64,000 nt of DNA from CAVWDI01 sp963753725 (GTDB taxonomy: Bacteria > Chloroflexota > Anaerolineae > Anaerolineales > UBA4823): assembly GCA_963753725.1 (NCBI GenBank), contig CAVWDI010000001.1:496001-560000 (forward strand), given 5' to 3'. Below the pieces are notes generated by a model. It did not search any database and was not told the DNA's origin. It saw only the letters and a program-made list of their open reading frames with translations. The position numbers were made by a program, and so were the translations under genes. This document shows positions 46,897-55,841 of this stretch, in pieces; position 1 is the first letter of the stretch, and each line of letters opens with the position of its first letter.

Positions 46897-48735
46897 TTAC
46901 TCTGCCTCCCTTTCTACAATCGCCTGCTCGACAAACCTGGCAGTAAATGGTAATCCATCTAAAAATGCAATGGATCGTAATTTATTCACCAGTTCAGGAA
47001 ACTCAAAACTCAACAGTTGGTGTAACTGGCCGTCCCTATTCATTTCAATTACATAGACCCGGTCATAGTTTTTGATGAACTCGTCCACCTCATCGTTAAA
47101 TGGAATCGCCCTCACGCGCATAAAATCGGTATTTATACCTTGATCTTTCAGCCTGGCGCGTGCTTCAATAATCGCTGGCGTTGTTGATCCAAACCCAATG
47201 ATCGCAATTTCTGATCCGTCAACAGTTTCGATGACGGGTCTTGGGACATACTTCCTTGCAGTTCTGAATTTCTCCATCAATCGATTAATGAGCTTATTCC
47301 AAATCTGTGGGTCTTCCGTGTATCGAGCATTCTCATCATGCCCTGTCCCGCGTGCAAACCAGGCAGCCTTTTTGTGCCGGTTACCAGGTAAAGTTCTGTA
47401 AGGTATACCGTCTCCATCAACATCTCTATATCGAGCCCAATCCCCACCCAAATCTTCCAAATCCTCTTCCCATAGGATCTTCCCACGGTTAATGGGTACA
47501 TCAGGATATTCAAATGGATTCACTAACCATTGGTTCATTCCAAAATCCAAATCGGACAAGACAATTACGGGAGATTGTAATTGGTCAGCGATATCAAATG
47601 ACTTCCAGCCAAATTCAAAACATTCGTTTACAGAACCAGGCAGTAAAATGATTTGTTGGGTATCCCCATGTCCGAGAAAATGTGCAAAAGTCAGGTCAGA
47701 TTGCGCCGTACGAGTTGGTAATCCAGTACTCGGTCCAACCCGCTGAACATCCCATATAACTACGGGTACTTCTGCAAAATACGCTAATCCAGCGAATTCC
47801 GCCATCAAACTCAGACCAGGTCCAGATGTCGATGTCATCGCCCGCAATCCAGACCATCCTGCCCCAATAGCCATTCCTATGGCAGCAAGTTCATCCTCAG
47901 CCTGTATTACCGCAAAAGTATTCTTATCTGCCTCAAGAGGATCTTTCCTTAATTTTGGCAAAAAATGTTGAAGCGCTTCGGGTATGCTCGTTGCGGGTGT
48001 TATGGGATACCATGAAACGAAATGAACGCCGCCGTAAATTGCTCCCAGTGCAGCAGCAGTATTTCCATCTGCCATAATATAACCACTGGTTGCATCCATC
48101 GCTTCAACTTTAAATGGATCATTTTTTTCAATGTGATCTGCAGCCCAATCAAATGCGCTCATAACCACATTGAAGTTTAAGTCGATTGGTTTCTGTTTCC
48201 CTTTAAAATGAAACTCTAGCGCCTGTTTTATCATTTGTAAATCAATCCCCAACAATTCCGCTAAAACTCCCACATAAGCCATATTGGCGACGTAATCTCG
48301 AAGTTGCGATGGAGCGCCAAATTCTCGAGCCAATGTTTTCACCGGAATAGGATAAACAGCCACATCCTTACGGTCTATCTGTAGTTTTATATGATCTGCA
48401 AAAATAAAAACCCCGCCCGGAATGACATCCGAAAGGTCTTTCTGGAATGTTGCTGGATTCATAGCCACAACAATTTCTTGCGACTCTCTTCTGGCCAGGT
48501 AACCATCCTTGCTAACCCGGATGGTATACCAGGTTGGTAGTCCTTGAATGTTCGACGGAAATAAATTCTTTCCAGAGACAGGTATGCCCATCTTGAATAG
48601 TGATCTTAACAAAGTCAGGTTTGAAGTCTGACTTCCGGAACCATTTACTGTTCCTACCGTAATTGAAAAATCGTTAATAATCGGTTTGCGTTCTTCTTTT
48701 GTATCAACCGGATTCTCAAGTGTCAATTCCGTCAT
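46897..48735 (-). CDS. korA: 2-oxoacid:ferredoxin oxidoreductase, fused gamma-alpha subunit
   Basis: The N-terminal about 190 residues are the gamma domain (VGTVNGSGSQTSNLTLLRSL and GIPVSGKNLFPSN), joined to the alpha TPP-pyrimidine domain (about 225-612; YPITPATSIPEAL, MTSTSGPGLSLMAEFAGLAY). The gamma-alpha fusion is the form seen with KorB-type two-subunit enzymes. No ferredoxin domain is fused. AGGAG lies 6 bases before the ATG. It belongs to the minus-strand block with ricT, mrp and nuo genes. Confidence 0.94.
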   Translation of the reverse strand: MTELTLENPVDTKEERKPIINDFSITVGTVNGSGSQTSNLTLLRSLFKMGIPVSGKNLFPSNIQGLPTWYTIRVSKDGYLARRESQEIVVAMNPATFQKDLSDVIPGGVFIFADHIKLQIDRKDVAVYPIPVKTLAREFGAPSQLRDYVANMAYVGVLAELLGIDLQMIKQALEFHFKGKQKPIDLNFNVVMSAFDWAADHIEKNDPFKVEAMDATSGYIMADGNTAAALGAIYGGVHFVSWYPITPATSIPEALQHFLPKLRKDPLEADKNTFAVIQAEDELAAIGMAIGAGWSGLRAMTSTSGPGLSLMAEFAGLAYFAEVPVVIWDVQRVGPSTGLPTRTAQSDLTFAHFLGHGDTQQIILLPGSVNECFEFGWKSFDIADQLQSPVIVLSDLDFGMNQWLVNPFEYPDVPINRGKILWEEDLEDLGGDWARYRDVDGDGIPYRTLPGNRHKKAAWFARGTGHDENARYTEDPQIWNKLINRLMEKFRTARKYVPRPVIETVDGSEIAIIGFGSTTPAIIEARARLKDQGINTDFMRVRAIPFNDEVDEFIKNYDRVYVIEMNRDGQLHQLLSFEFPELVNKLRSIAFLDGLPFTARFVEQAIVEREAE

Positions 48736-48759
48736 AATATCTCCTAAATAATAATTGCC

Positions 48760-49167
48760 TCAGGGTAAATCTCTTTCTGGACTGACCATCTTTCCATCAA
48801 CTGAATCTGGACGATGATAAGGTAAATCAATATGTTCGATTAAAGCCTTAAAACTTTTATCAATATTCCTTTTAGCAATAACATTCACCGTGCTTTGGTG
48901 CTAATTCCAGACTGGTCCCATATATTGATCATCTGTATACCAACCGAATCCGACTGCTTCGTATGCCTCCTAAAATGCTTCCGGGAGTCCAAGGATAATT
49001 GGATTGTTAAGGCGTGAATAAATAAGTAAATGAAGTTTTTTATGTTCGATATGTGGATATTGTATGGGTCGCCCTCTAAGTTTTTCACAAGTGATTGAAA
49101 CCAGATTATCTATATACTCGTGAACTTTTTGAATGAGGTTTTCCACAGCTTCATACCGGGGAGCCAT
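48760..49167 (-). pseudogene. Coding-like frame interrupted by two in-frame TAG codons
   Basis: From an ATG at 49167 one frame stays coding-like to a TGA at 48760 (136 codons), broken only by TAG at 48972-48970 and 48903-48901. The first part reads MAPRYEAVENLIQKVHEYID and ends LGLPEAF before the first TAG; then EAYEAVGFGWYTDDQYMGPVWN, a second TAG, and HQSTVNVIAKRNIDKSFKAL follow. The codon pattern after both stops remains protein-like in the same frame. I do not recognise the family. The gene lies between ricT and korA. Alternatives are a 65-residue protein ending at the first TAG, a decayed gene, sequence error, or stop-codon readthrough. Confidence 0.4.
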
Positions 49168-49183
49168 TTCGATATGATATCTT

Positions 49184-50115
49184 TTAATTTTTTCTGCGCT
49201 TTTGCCTTTTACGGTCACCTTGCGAATTTTTGCAATTACAGGATTCACCTTTATGCTCACTGCACGGCTCCTCAGCCTTTTTTTTCAAGGCTTGCAGCTC
49301 TTCCCATGGTTGAACTTCCTGGTATGGAAATTCGTGTCTTTTACCAGTTTCAAGTTCTACGACCACCGCTTCTTTTAGTGGATATAAATCCGTTACCACC
49401 CCTTCTCCCAAAGGCGTGATGACCCGCTTTTTGCGCTTTGGCATTTTCTTACGGGCATCCACATAATGCTGGTATTCGTATATTAAACAGCACCTCAGTC
49501 GGCCGCACATTCCCGTGATTTCTGAGGGGGATAGAGAACTCCTTGCTCCTTCGCCATCCGGATGGATATCGGACTGAATTCAGTTAAAAACATCGAACAA
49601 CAACGGTTGCCAAGACCGCACGCTCCCATTCCTCCGATGACTTTAGCCACATCACGAGGTCCGATTTGTCTTATTTCAACCCGCGTGCGGGGATATGCCC
49701 TTTTCATTGCCCCGCGAAGTTTTCTAATATCAATTTTAGTTTCCGCTTCGGTACTATAAAAAAAAGTGACCCGGCTGCCATCATAAGAATATTCTGCGGT
49801 AACAATCTTTACCCCTTCAATTCTCAAATCGGCAACTTTTTCCCTGCAAGTAATTATTGCCTCCAGTTCTTTTTTCTGCCAGAGCTGCCTTCTAACTAAA
49901 TCCCGGGGAGTTGCCTTATGATAAATTGGTTTCCATTTACCCTCATGAGGAGGCTGCGGGTCTTTAATTATAGATATTACCTCTCCTAATTCCTGACCAC
50001 GACTTGTCTCAACGATCACAAAATCGCCGGCATCTACATCACGCAATTTGCTAGCATCAAAGTGATACACTTTACCAATTTTATTAAATCGAATTCCAAC
50101 AATATGCGGTTTCAT
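49184..50115 (-). CDS. ricT: RicT/YaaT-type PSP1 domain protein, frameshifted
   Basis: The protein has the PSP1 C-terminal domain typical of RicT/YaaT: KKELEAIITCREKVADL, VTFFYSTEAETKIDIRKLRG and the cysteine region GACGLGNRCCSMFLTEFSPISIRMAKEQG. In Bacillus, RicT with RicA/RicF binds Fe-S clusters and modulates RNase Y. The first frame ends in PPQKSRECAAD; a missing base at 49534-49538 hides the standard continuation SLSPSEITGMCGRLRCCLIYEY and a basic tail. Rebuilt length is about 310 residues. It is 22 bases downstream of mrp. Confidence 0.88.
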
Positions 50116-50136
50116 ATCTTTTCCATATTTCTAAAT

Positions 50137-51222
50137 TTATCCAACCACATTGATGGGGATGAAATCACTGCCTTTCACCGCAGCAATGCTAATTTTGGCT
50201 GCTAATTGCTCTGTGATTGTTCGTAATGATTGAGCCACCGGGGAATCTGGATTCGTAACCACAACAGGTTTTCCATTATCACCGCCTTCACGAACTGCAG
50301 GATCCATTGGTATAGCCCCAATAAACGGCACTCCACTCTCGTCGGCAAGACGCTGACCTCCCCCGCCGCCAAATATATCCATTCGATCTCCATTTGGTAA
50401 TTCCAGATAACTCATATTTTCAACCACACCCAAGACATCCACGCTCAACTGCCGGAACATTTCAAGAGATCGCCTGGCATCATCCAAGGAAACCTGCTGG
50501 GGCAGAGTCACAATCACACCGCCGGATAATGGTAAAGACTGCACTAAGCTTAAAGGAGCGTCACCTGTCCCTGGAGGTAAATCGACAATTAAGTAGTCCA
50601 ACTCGCCCCAATCTACATCTGAAAGGAATTGTCGAATTGCTGAATGCAGCATTGGACCACGCCAGATAAGCGGTTGGTCAGCTTTTACCAAGAATCCGAT
50701 GGACATTAACTTAACCCCATGCGCCTCGGCAGGGATCATTTTACTTTCTTGGGCTGGAGGAAGGTGATCAACTCCCATCATTGTTGGGATATTTGGTCCG
50801 TAAATATCAGCGTCTAAAAGACCAACTTTCGCTCCACTCTGTGCTAGCACCACGGCAGTGTTGACAGCAACGGTACTTTTTCCAACCCCACCTTTTCCAG
50901 ATGCGATTGCAATGGCATTGCGAATTGGCAGCTGCATCAAACCTCTGGATCTACCATCACTAGGTACGTTTGCATCCATTAAGATTTCAACCTCATTGAT
51001 TCCTGATATGGAAAGCACAGCGTCTCTTGCTTCTTGTTCAATTTGGTTTTTTAATGGACAGGCGGGTGTAGTTAGTACCACTGTAAAACTTACCTTCGTT
51101 TCATCGATCTTAATATTTCGTATCATATTCAATGAGACAAGATCTTTATGTAACTCTGGTTCCTGTACTTTACTCAATGCTTCAAGGATTCTTTGTTCAG
51201 TTATTTCATTGGTTTGGTTCAT
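50137..51222 (-). CDS. mrp: Mrp/NBP35-type Fe-S cluster carrier ATPase (ApbC)
   Basis: The N-terminal about 85 residues form a MIP18/DUF59 domain (ILEALSKVQEPELHKDLVSL) and the rest is the P-loop ATPase with the deviant Walker A GKGGVGKSTVAVN, Walker B-like DLPPGTGDAPLSL and IFGGGGGQRLA. Mrp proteins insert or carry Fe-S clusters, including for complex I (as NUBPL/Ind1). Its place 76 bases after nuoI in the nuo cluster supports such a role. The usual CxxC near the C terminus is absent (GGGGGQRLADESG), a trait of some members. Confidence 0.93.
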   Translation of the reverse strand: MNQTNEITEQRILEALSKVQEPELHKDLVSLNMIRNIKIDETKVSFTVVLTTPACPLKNQIEQEARDAVLSISGINEVEILMDANVPSDGRSRGLMQLPIRNAIAIASGKGGVGKSTVAVNTAVVLAQSGAKVGLLDADIYGPNIPTMMGVDHLPPAQESKMIPAEAHGVKLMSIGFLVKADQPLIWRGPMLHSAIRQFLSDVDWGELDYLIVDLPPGTGDAPLSLVQSLPLSGGVIVTLPQQVSLDDARRSLEMFRQLSVDVLGVVENMSYLELPNGDRMDIFGGGGGQRLADESGVPFIGAIPMDPAVREGGDNGKPVVVTNPDSPVAQSLRTITEQLAAKISIAAVKGSDFIPINVVG

Positions 51223-51297
51223 GGTGTTCTAGTAAATTAATATCGATCCCTTTATATTTTTTGTCATTTATTGTTTTACGTAAAACGAATCATACAC

Positions 51298-51918
51298 TCA
51301 CTTCTTCTCAGCAGCTTTTGCTTTACGAGCTGCTTTCGCGGCCTCGGCTTCTGCGCGCGCTTTCTCCTCCCGTGTGTAATTCGTAGGTCTGATTTCCGCA
51401 TAATAAGATACGGGTTTCATCAGCTTTTCTTTGTTATAGATGTTCTGTGCGTGCCGTTCGTATACCGATATTTCATAATCATGATCCATTTTAATCGCAT
51501 CAAACGGACAATATTCAGCGCAGAATCCACAGTTCATACAAACATCTACATCAATATAGAACTCTTCAGGTTCCGGTACTGGGCGACCAGTCTCGGGATT
51601 ATTTGTGCGCACAATCCATATACATTGAGGAGGACATACTTTCGCACAAATACCGCACGAAGTGCAGCGCTCTTTTATTTCACCGTTTTCATCTTCTTCA
51701 TAAAGAAGAAATGGGATATAACGGAATTCTTCAGGGACGGGTAATTTTTCATCCGGATATTGAATCGTAAAAACACCGCGTGCTTCGCTGCTCATGCGCT
51801 GTTCAATACCGTCATCAGTGTAATATCGTCTACCCAACCATTTGATATCTTCAATATACGTATCAATAAATCTCTTTAATGTTACGCCCAATCCTTTGAC
51901 TATACCATTTCCGTTCAT
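51298..51918 (-). CDS. nuoI: NADH-quinone oxidoreductase subunit I (2x 4Fe-4S)
   Basis: The ferredoxin-like subunit has two complete 4Fe-4S motifs, CTSCGICAKVCPPQC and CMNCGFCAEYCPFDA, passing electrons along complex I. N-terminal residues 1-45 lack a membrane helix, as expected for NuoI. A C-terminal charged Ala/Lys/Glu-rich tail (about residues 180-206) is unusual. It follows nuoCD by 24 bases. Confidence 0.95.
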   Translation of the reverse strand: MNGNGIVKGLGVTLKRFIDTYIEDIKWLGRRYYTDDGIEQRMSSEARGVFTIQYPDEKLPVPEEFRYIPFLLYEEDENGEIKERCTSCGICAKVCPPQCIWIVRTNNPETGRPVPEPEEFYIDVDVCMNCGFCAEYCPFDAIKMDHDYEISVYERHAQNIYNKEKLMKPVSYYAEIRPTNYTREEKARAEAEAAKAARKAKAAEKK

Positions 51919-51942
51919 ATAATCACTCCAACCAGAATTTAT

Positions 51943-53703
51943 CTAGCGATCCGTCTCTCCCAAGACAATATCAACCGAGCCTAAAATGGCGACTACATCT
52001 GCTACTTTATTCCCCACACACATCGATTCAAAACCCGTCAAATTAATGAACGAAGGCGCACGCACATGATAACGCCATGGATTTGGTTTCCCATTCGAAA
52101 CCACATAGAAACCCAGTTCGCCTTTTGGACCTTCAACCCGGCCGTAAGATTCTCCAGCGGGTACCCGAACTTGATATTGTTGTTTCCCCGTAAGCACTGG
52201 TCCTTCAGGGATATCATTCACGGCTTGCTTTAATATCCGTAAACTCTGTCTGATCTCATCAATTCGTATTAGATATCGGTCGTAAGTATCTCCATGATAC
52301 CGAACTGCTACATCAAAATCAAAACGGTCATAGATGCTGTAAGGATCAGCGCGCCGAACATCATATGGAACACCAGAAGCTCTTAGAATCGGACCAGCAG
52401 CAGAAAATGCAATCGCTTGCTCAGGGGTTAGCACACCAATACCTTCCGACCTGGAACGAATGATTTCATTGCTACTCAAGTATATATCCAATTCATCAAT
52501 CCGTCTGGGCAATCGATCGAAAATAAGGTTTCGAATTTTTTCTAATGTTCCATCTGGAAAATCTCGAGCTACCCCTCCGAACCTGAAATAGTTGCACATC
52601 ATTCGCGATCCACTTACCGCCTCAAAAATATCCAATATCAGCTCGCGTTCCTCAATTGCATACAAAGAGGGTGTGAAGAATGCACCCAAATCATTCAAGA
52701 ACATACCGATCGCAAACACATGATTGCTGATACGGGTGAGTTCAGCCATGATTACGCGGATATATTCTGCGCGTTCCGGTGGTGTTATACCCATCAATTC
52801 CTCCACCGCCAGGGCATAGCCGAAATTATTGCTCATTGATGAAAGATAATCCAGGCGATCTGTAAACGGCATATTCTGAAGGAAAGTGTTACGTTCACCT
52901 ATCTTTTCATGATTGCGATGCAGGTAACCCATAACCGGTTTTAGCGATACGATTTTCTCCCCATCCAGTTCGACAACAATCCGAAAAACACCGTGGGTCG
53001 AAGGGTGCTGCGGTCCCATATTCACAACGATAGTATCAGTATTTAGTTCTTTCCAATCCTTGGATTTTCCTGATCGTGTTAAGCTGGAATACAATAATGC
53101 ATCTTTATCTGGAACCCAAGTATCCGGTCTAAAACCTGCTGGATATTCAACATTTTTCCCGAATGGGTTTTCGTCCTCGGTACGGGTGACCTGACCTTCC
53201 GGCCAGCGGCTTTTAAAAGGTTTCCCTTCATCTTCAAAATATGCCTCCGTCCAATCTTTCCGTAATGGATGTCCTGCAAAACCCTCCCACATTAGAATCC
53301 GTCGTAAATCTGGATGATCTGAGAATCGAATGCCATATAAATCCCAAATTTCTCGTTCTTGCAGATCCGCTCCAGGGTAAACGCGAACTAAAGAAGAAAC
53401 GACAGCATTTTCTCTAGGAATTTGAACTTTGAATTCCACCCCCGGCCCACCAATCGATTTATACGCATGGTAAACAACTTCCATAGTTTCTTCAGGAAAA
53501 TAATCAACCCCGGTAACTGAAGACAAAAAATCGTATCCCATATCATCTCGAAGGACTGCAGCTACTTCATAAAGCTTTTTTGTATCGATGATAAATCCTT
53601 TATATCCTTTGCGAGAATCGTATGAAACATGATCTGGGAAACGCTTTGTCAGATCATCATCAAATACAACTTCAGTGGGTTCTAAAATTTCTTGATCGCT
53701 CAT
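51943..53703 (-). CDS. nuoCD: Fused NADH-quinone oxidoreductase subunits C/D
   Basis: NuoC (about 1-190) includes the signature EREIWDLYGIRFSDHPDLRRIL; NuoD (about 210-586) has MGPQHPSTHGVFRI, GYLHRNHEKI and the quinone-site region. The fused form occurs in enterics and some other phyla. NuoCD builds the peripheral arm beside the quinone site. It lies 15 bases downstream of nuoB. Confidence 0.96.
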   Translation of the reverse strand: MSDQEILEPTEVVFDDDLTKRFPDHVSYDSRKGYKGFIIDTKKLYEVAAVLRDDMGYDFLSSVTGVDYFPEETMEVVYHAYKSIGGPGVEFKVQIPRENAVVSSLVRVYPGADLQEREIWDLYGIRFSDHPDLRRILMWEGFAGHPLRKDWTEAYFEDEGKPFKSRWPEGQVTRTEDENPFGKNVEYPAGFRPDTWVPDKDALLYSSLTRSGKSKDWKELNTDTIVVNMGPQHPSTHGVFRIVVELDGEKIVSLKPVMGYLHRNHEKIGERNTFLQNMPFTDRLDYLSSMSNNFGYALAVEELMGITPPERAEYIRVIMAELTRISNHVFAIGMFLNDLGAFFTPSLYAIEERELILDIFEAVSGSRMMCNYFRFGGVARDFPDGTLEKIRNLIFDRLPRRIDELDIYLSSNEIIRSRSEGIGVLTPEQAIAFSAAGPILRASGVPYDVRRADPYSIYDRFDFDVAVRYHGDTYDRYLIRIDEIRQSLRILKQAVNDIPEGPVLTGKQQYQVRVPAGESYGRVEGPKGELGFYVVSNGKPNPWRYHVRAPSFINLTGFESMCVGNKVADVVAILGSVDIVLGETDR

Positions 53704-53718
53704 AATTTATGCACCGTA

Positions 53719-54390
53719 TTAAGAGACTGCTTCAGGATCTGATTCATCTATCTCAGTTTCAGACAACTTGTTTTGAGAAAATTCCTCAATATCTCCAAAC
53801 TCGTTGGGATTCATAATATCAGGGCCTAACACAGGGATTGGGATTGCATCTATTGGCTCTTTTTGATACCAACGAACAGTTTTTATCGATTGGTTATCAA
53901 TTTTTCTCTGCAGTGTTATTAATCCATGCAGCAGCGCCTGCGGAGTTGGTGGGCATCCAGGAATATAGACATCAACCGGTATGTATTTGTCAACACCAGA
54001 TACAACGTTGTAACCCTCTTTGAATGGTCCGCCTCCTGATGCGCATGCCCCCATCGCCACAACGTATTTCGGTTCTGGCATCTGGTTGTAAAGGCGAACG
54101 ATTTGGGGAATCATTTTTTTTGTCACTGTCCCAGACACAATCATCATGTCTGATTGTCTGGGACTTGGACGCATTACCTCCATGCCAAACCTTGAAAAGT
54201 CGTAACGACTTGCCGCTGTACAAATCATTTCAATAGCGCAGCACGCCAATCCAAACATCAACGGCCAAAGAGAATTTCGACGGCTCCAGTTATATATTTT
54301 GTCTATAGTGGTGATCGATACCTGGGATTCTAATTCCGGCGGTATGTCATATTTTGTCGAATTTAAATTTTGGCGCTTCATATCACTCAT
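53719..54390 (-). CDS. nuoB: NADH-quinone oxidoreductase subunit B
   Basis: NuoB holds the terminal cluster N2. The cysteines are in FGLACCAIEMICTAA, VAMGACASGGG and PGCPPTPQALLHG. The ATG at 54390 (MSDMKRQNLN) is chosen over a longer frame because GGAGG lies about 10 bases upstream; with this start it follows iscX by 5 bases. The C-terminal about 25 residues are acidic and longer than usual. Confidence 0.96.
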   Translation of the reverse strand: MSDMKRQNLNSTKYDIPPELESQVSITTIDKIYNWSRRNSLWPLMFGLACCAIEMICTAASRYDFSRFGMEVMRPSPRQSDMMIVSGTVTKKMIPQIVRLYNQMPEPKYVVAMGACASGGGPFKEGYNVVSGVDKYIPVDVYIPGCPPTPQALLHGLITLQRKIDNQSIKTVRWYQKEPIDAIPIPVLGPDIMNPNEFGDIEEFSQNKLSETEIDESDPEAVS

Positions 54391-54395
54391 GAAGA

Positions 54396-54590
54396 CTATA
54401 CCTCCTCTATCCATTTTTGAAATATCGCCATAAGGATACTTTCATTCGCAAGTTCAAGATTGTCAGAAAAATCAGATAAATTTATCGTCCATTGGAAGAT
54501 CATGTCCAATGAAACCTCTTCAAGATCCATATCGGGGTTTTGTTCTCGGAGTTTTTTTGCGATGAGATAGGTATCTTCCCAGGTCAACAT
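54396..54590 (-). CDS. iscX: IscX-like Fe-S assembly protein
   Basis: This 64-residue protein matches the IscX (YfhJ) pattern: an N-terminal LTWEDTYLIAKKL with the Trp, then PDMDLEEVSLDMIFQW, the acidic LSDFSDN, and a final ANESILMAIFQKWIEEV. IscX binds iron and IscS and adjusts Fe-S assembly in Proteobacteria. Here it heads the nuoB-nuoCD-nuoI-mrp run and faces a SufR-like regulator. The ATG at 54590 lacks an SD sequence and lies at the predicted transcription start. The short length makes this a pattern-based assignment. Confidence 0.75.
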   Translation of the reverse strand: MLTWEDTYLIAKKLREQNPDMDLEEVSLDMIFQWTINLSDFSDNLELANESILMAIFQKWIEEV

Positions 54591-54599
54591 ATTTTGCCA

Positions 54600-54627
54600 A
54601 TTATACCGTCAATAAGTTCCGTGTCAA
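54600..54627 (-). promoter_or_regulatory. Promoter of iscX-nuo operon, probably leaderless
   Basis: On the minus strand TTGACA (54627-54622), a 16-base spacer and TATAAT (54605-54600). The expected start is within about 3 bases of the iscX ATG (54590), and no SD motif precedes it, so the mRNA is likely leaderless. Confidence 0.75.
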
Positions 54628-54639
54628 TTGTTATATACA

Positions 54640-54653
54640 CAAATATATATTTG
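54640..54653. promoter_or_regulatory. Perfect 14-base palindrome in the iscX/sufR-like intergenic region
   Basis: CAAATATATATTTG is self-complementary over its 14 bases. Its last bases overlap the -35 of the sufR-like promoter, and it ends 13 bases from the iscX -35 (54622-54627). It is the best operator candidate for the neighbouring regulator. It does not match the CAAC-N6-GTTG SufR site known from cyanobacteria. Confidence 0.5.
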
Positions 54654-54679
54654 CTTTTATCGCCGGGAAATTGTATAAT
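54651..54679 (+). promoter_or_regulatory. Promoter of the SufR-like gene, probably leaderless
   Basis: TTGCTT (54651-54656), a 17-base spacer and a perfect TATAAT (54674-54679). Seven bases later is the ATG at 54686, which places the transcription start at the start codon. No SD motif precedes it. Confidence 0.75.
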
Positions 54680-54685
54680 GTTTGT

Positions 54686-55321
54686 ATGCCCACTTCAAGA
54701 CAAAGAATTCTCGATTTTATCGAAAAGAATCATGTTGTCACGGCCGCTGAAATCAGCAGCGCCTTAGCAGTCACTCAAGCAAACATACGCCACCATCTAT
54801 CAATCCTTCAAGATCATGGTCTGGTTAAGGTCATTGGTAAAAGACCACCCCAAACCAAGGGCCGTCCATCATTGTTATTCAGCCTTTCAAGCAAGTACAA
54901 AGGGAATAACCTGGAAATATTATTAAGTGCGCTGTTATCCGAAATCAATCGGGGGCAATCCGCTGTAATCAATATATTGTTAGCCGGGGTTGCCAGGCGT
55001 GTTGCAGTGCTTGATCGTGTGACATCGAAAAATATTAACCGCACCGATTCCTCACAGCAATTAACCCTTAGATTGTTATCAACAATTGAACAGCTATCTG
55101 AATTGAACTACAAGCCGCATTGGGAAGCGCACAGTGAGGGACCTCAAATCATATTGGGAAGTTGTCCGTATCTGAATATCCTCGACCAACACCCAGAATT
55201 GTGCATTTTCGATAAATATTTAATTGAAGAACTGATTGCAAACCCAGTGGAACAAATTGCTAAACTAAATAAGGATGAGCGAAACATTCCTTATTGTATG
55301 TTTCGAGTGCGAGAGAATTAG
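54686..55321 (+). CDS. SufR-like winged-helix regulator with C-terminal cysteine cluster
   Basis: Residues about 1-70 form a winged helix (TAAEISSALAVTQANIRHHLSIL and a wing at KTKGRPSLLFSL-like RPPQTKGRPSLLF). The C-terminal half resembles SufR, with cysteines in GSCPYLNILDQHPELC (C-x12-C) and a third in IPYCMF about 30 residues on, a likely Fe-S ligand set. SufR represses suf or other Fe-S genes when it holds a cluster. Here it is divergent from iscX-nuo and shares a promoter region with it. The ATG at 54686 is used; an upstream TTG (54671) overlaps the -10. The exact regulon is inferred. Confidence 0.8.
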   Translation: MPTSRQRILDFIEKNHVVTAAEISSALAVTQANIRHHLSILQDHGLVKVIGKRPPQTKGRPSLLFSLSSKYKGNNLEILLSALLSEINRGQSAVINILLAGVARRVAVLDRVTSKNINRTDSSQQLTLRLLSTIEQLSELNYKPHWEAHSEGPQIILGSCPYLNILDQHPELCIFDKYLIEELIANPVEQIAKLNKDERNIPYCMFRVREN

Positions 55322-55328
55322 AATAAAA

Positions 55329-55841
55329 TCATATTGATCTTCTAGCCAATTGTATCCCAATTACCAATCCCAGCACACTCACAACGCTGAATAAAACAAC
55401 AAAACCAAAGCCTGGATTGATGTGGAGTGTTAAGGGGAGCATCGCAAAAATCCCACCACCGGAAGCAGCCATAAACAATCGCTTCAAATGTTTGTGCGCA
55501 TGTTCTATTTCCTTCCCATGGAAGGCTATATTTCCCAATCTTGCGCGATAGCCTTCCATATCCCACGTTATCAAAGAACCCAGCAATCCCGCTAACAGCA
55601 AAACCTGTGGCACTGCTAGAAAAATTCCAATTATCAAAATTACAAAATCGAATATGAAGACAATTGAGGGTGACCATTTAATATCTAAATAATTTCCTAT
55701 CCAAAAAAGAAGACGATAGACCGCAATCAGTATGGACACTAGCCATAAATCCACTAAATAAAACCCCAATGCCAGGCAGCTGCCGCTAATAACATAACTG
55801 GTGAAAGAGACTTGCTTAATTCTATTCATAAAATCATTCAA
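55329..55841 (-). CDS. Integral membrane protein of unknown function
   Basis: This 170-residue protein has about five hydrophobic helices and no recognised domain. Residues 95-125 contain a polar stretch with several His (GKEIEHAHKHLKRLFMAA). It overlaps the DUF58 gene by 8 bases and is last in the MoxR/DUF58/DUF4129 block, so a shared process is likely. Its 3-prime end is 8 bases from the convergent SufR-like gene. Confidence 0.7.
   Translation of the reverse strand: MNDFMNRIKQVSFTSYVISGSCLALGFYLVDLWLVSILIAVYRLLFWIGNYLDIKWSPSIVFIFDFVILIIGIFLAVPQVLLLAGLLGSLITWDMEGYRARLGNIAFHGKEIEHAHKHLKRLFMAASGGGIFAMLPLTLHINPGFGFVVLFSVVSVLGLVIGIQLARRSI

Noticed and set aside
48885..49088. 67-codon alternative frame in the ricT-korA gap
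   Set aside because: It overlaps the amber-interrupted frame, whose composition looks more protein-like; this one lacks SD and recognisable content.
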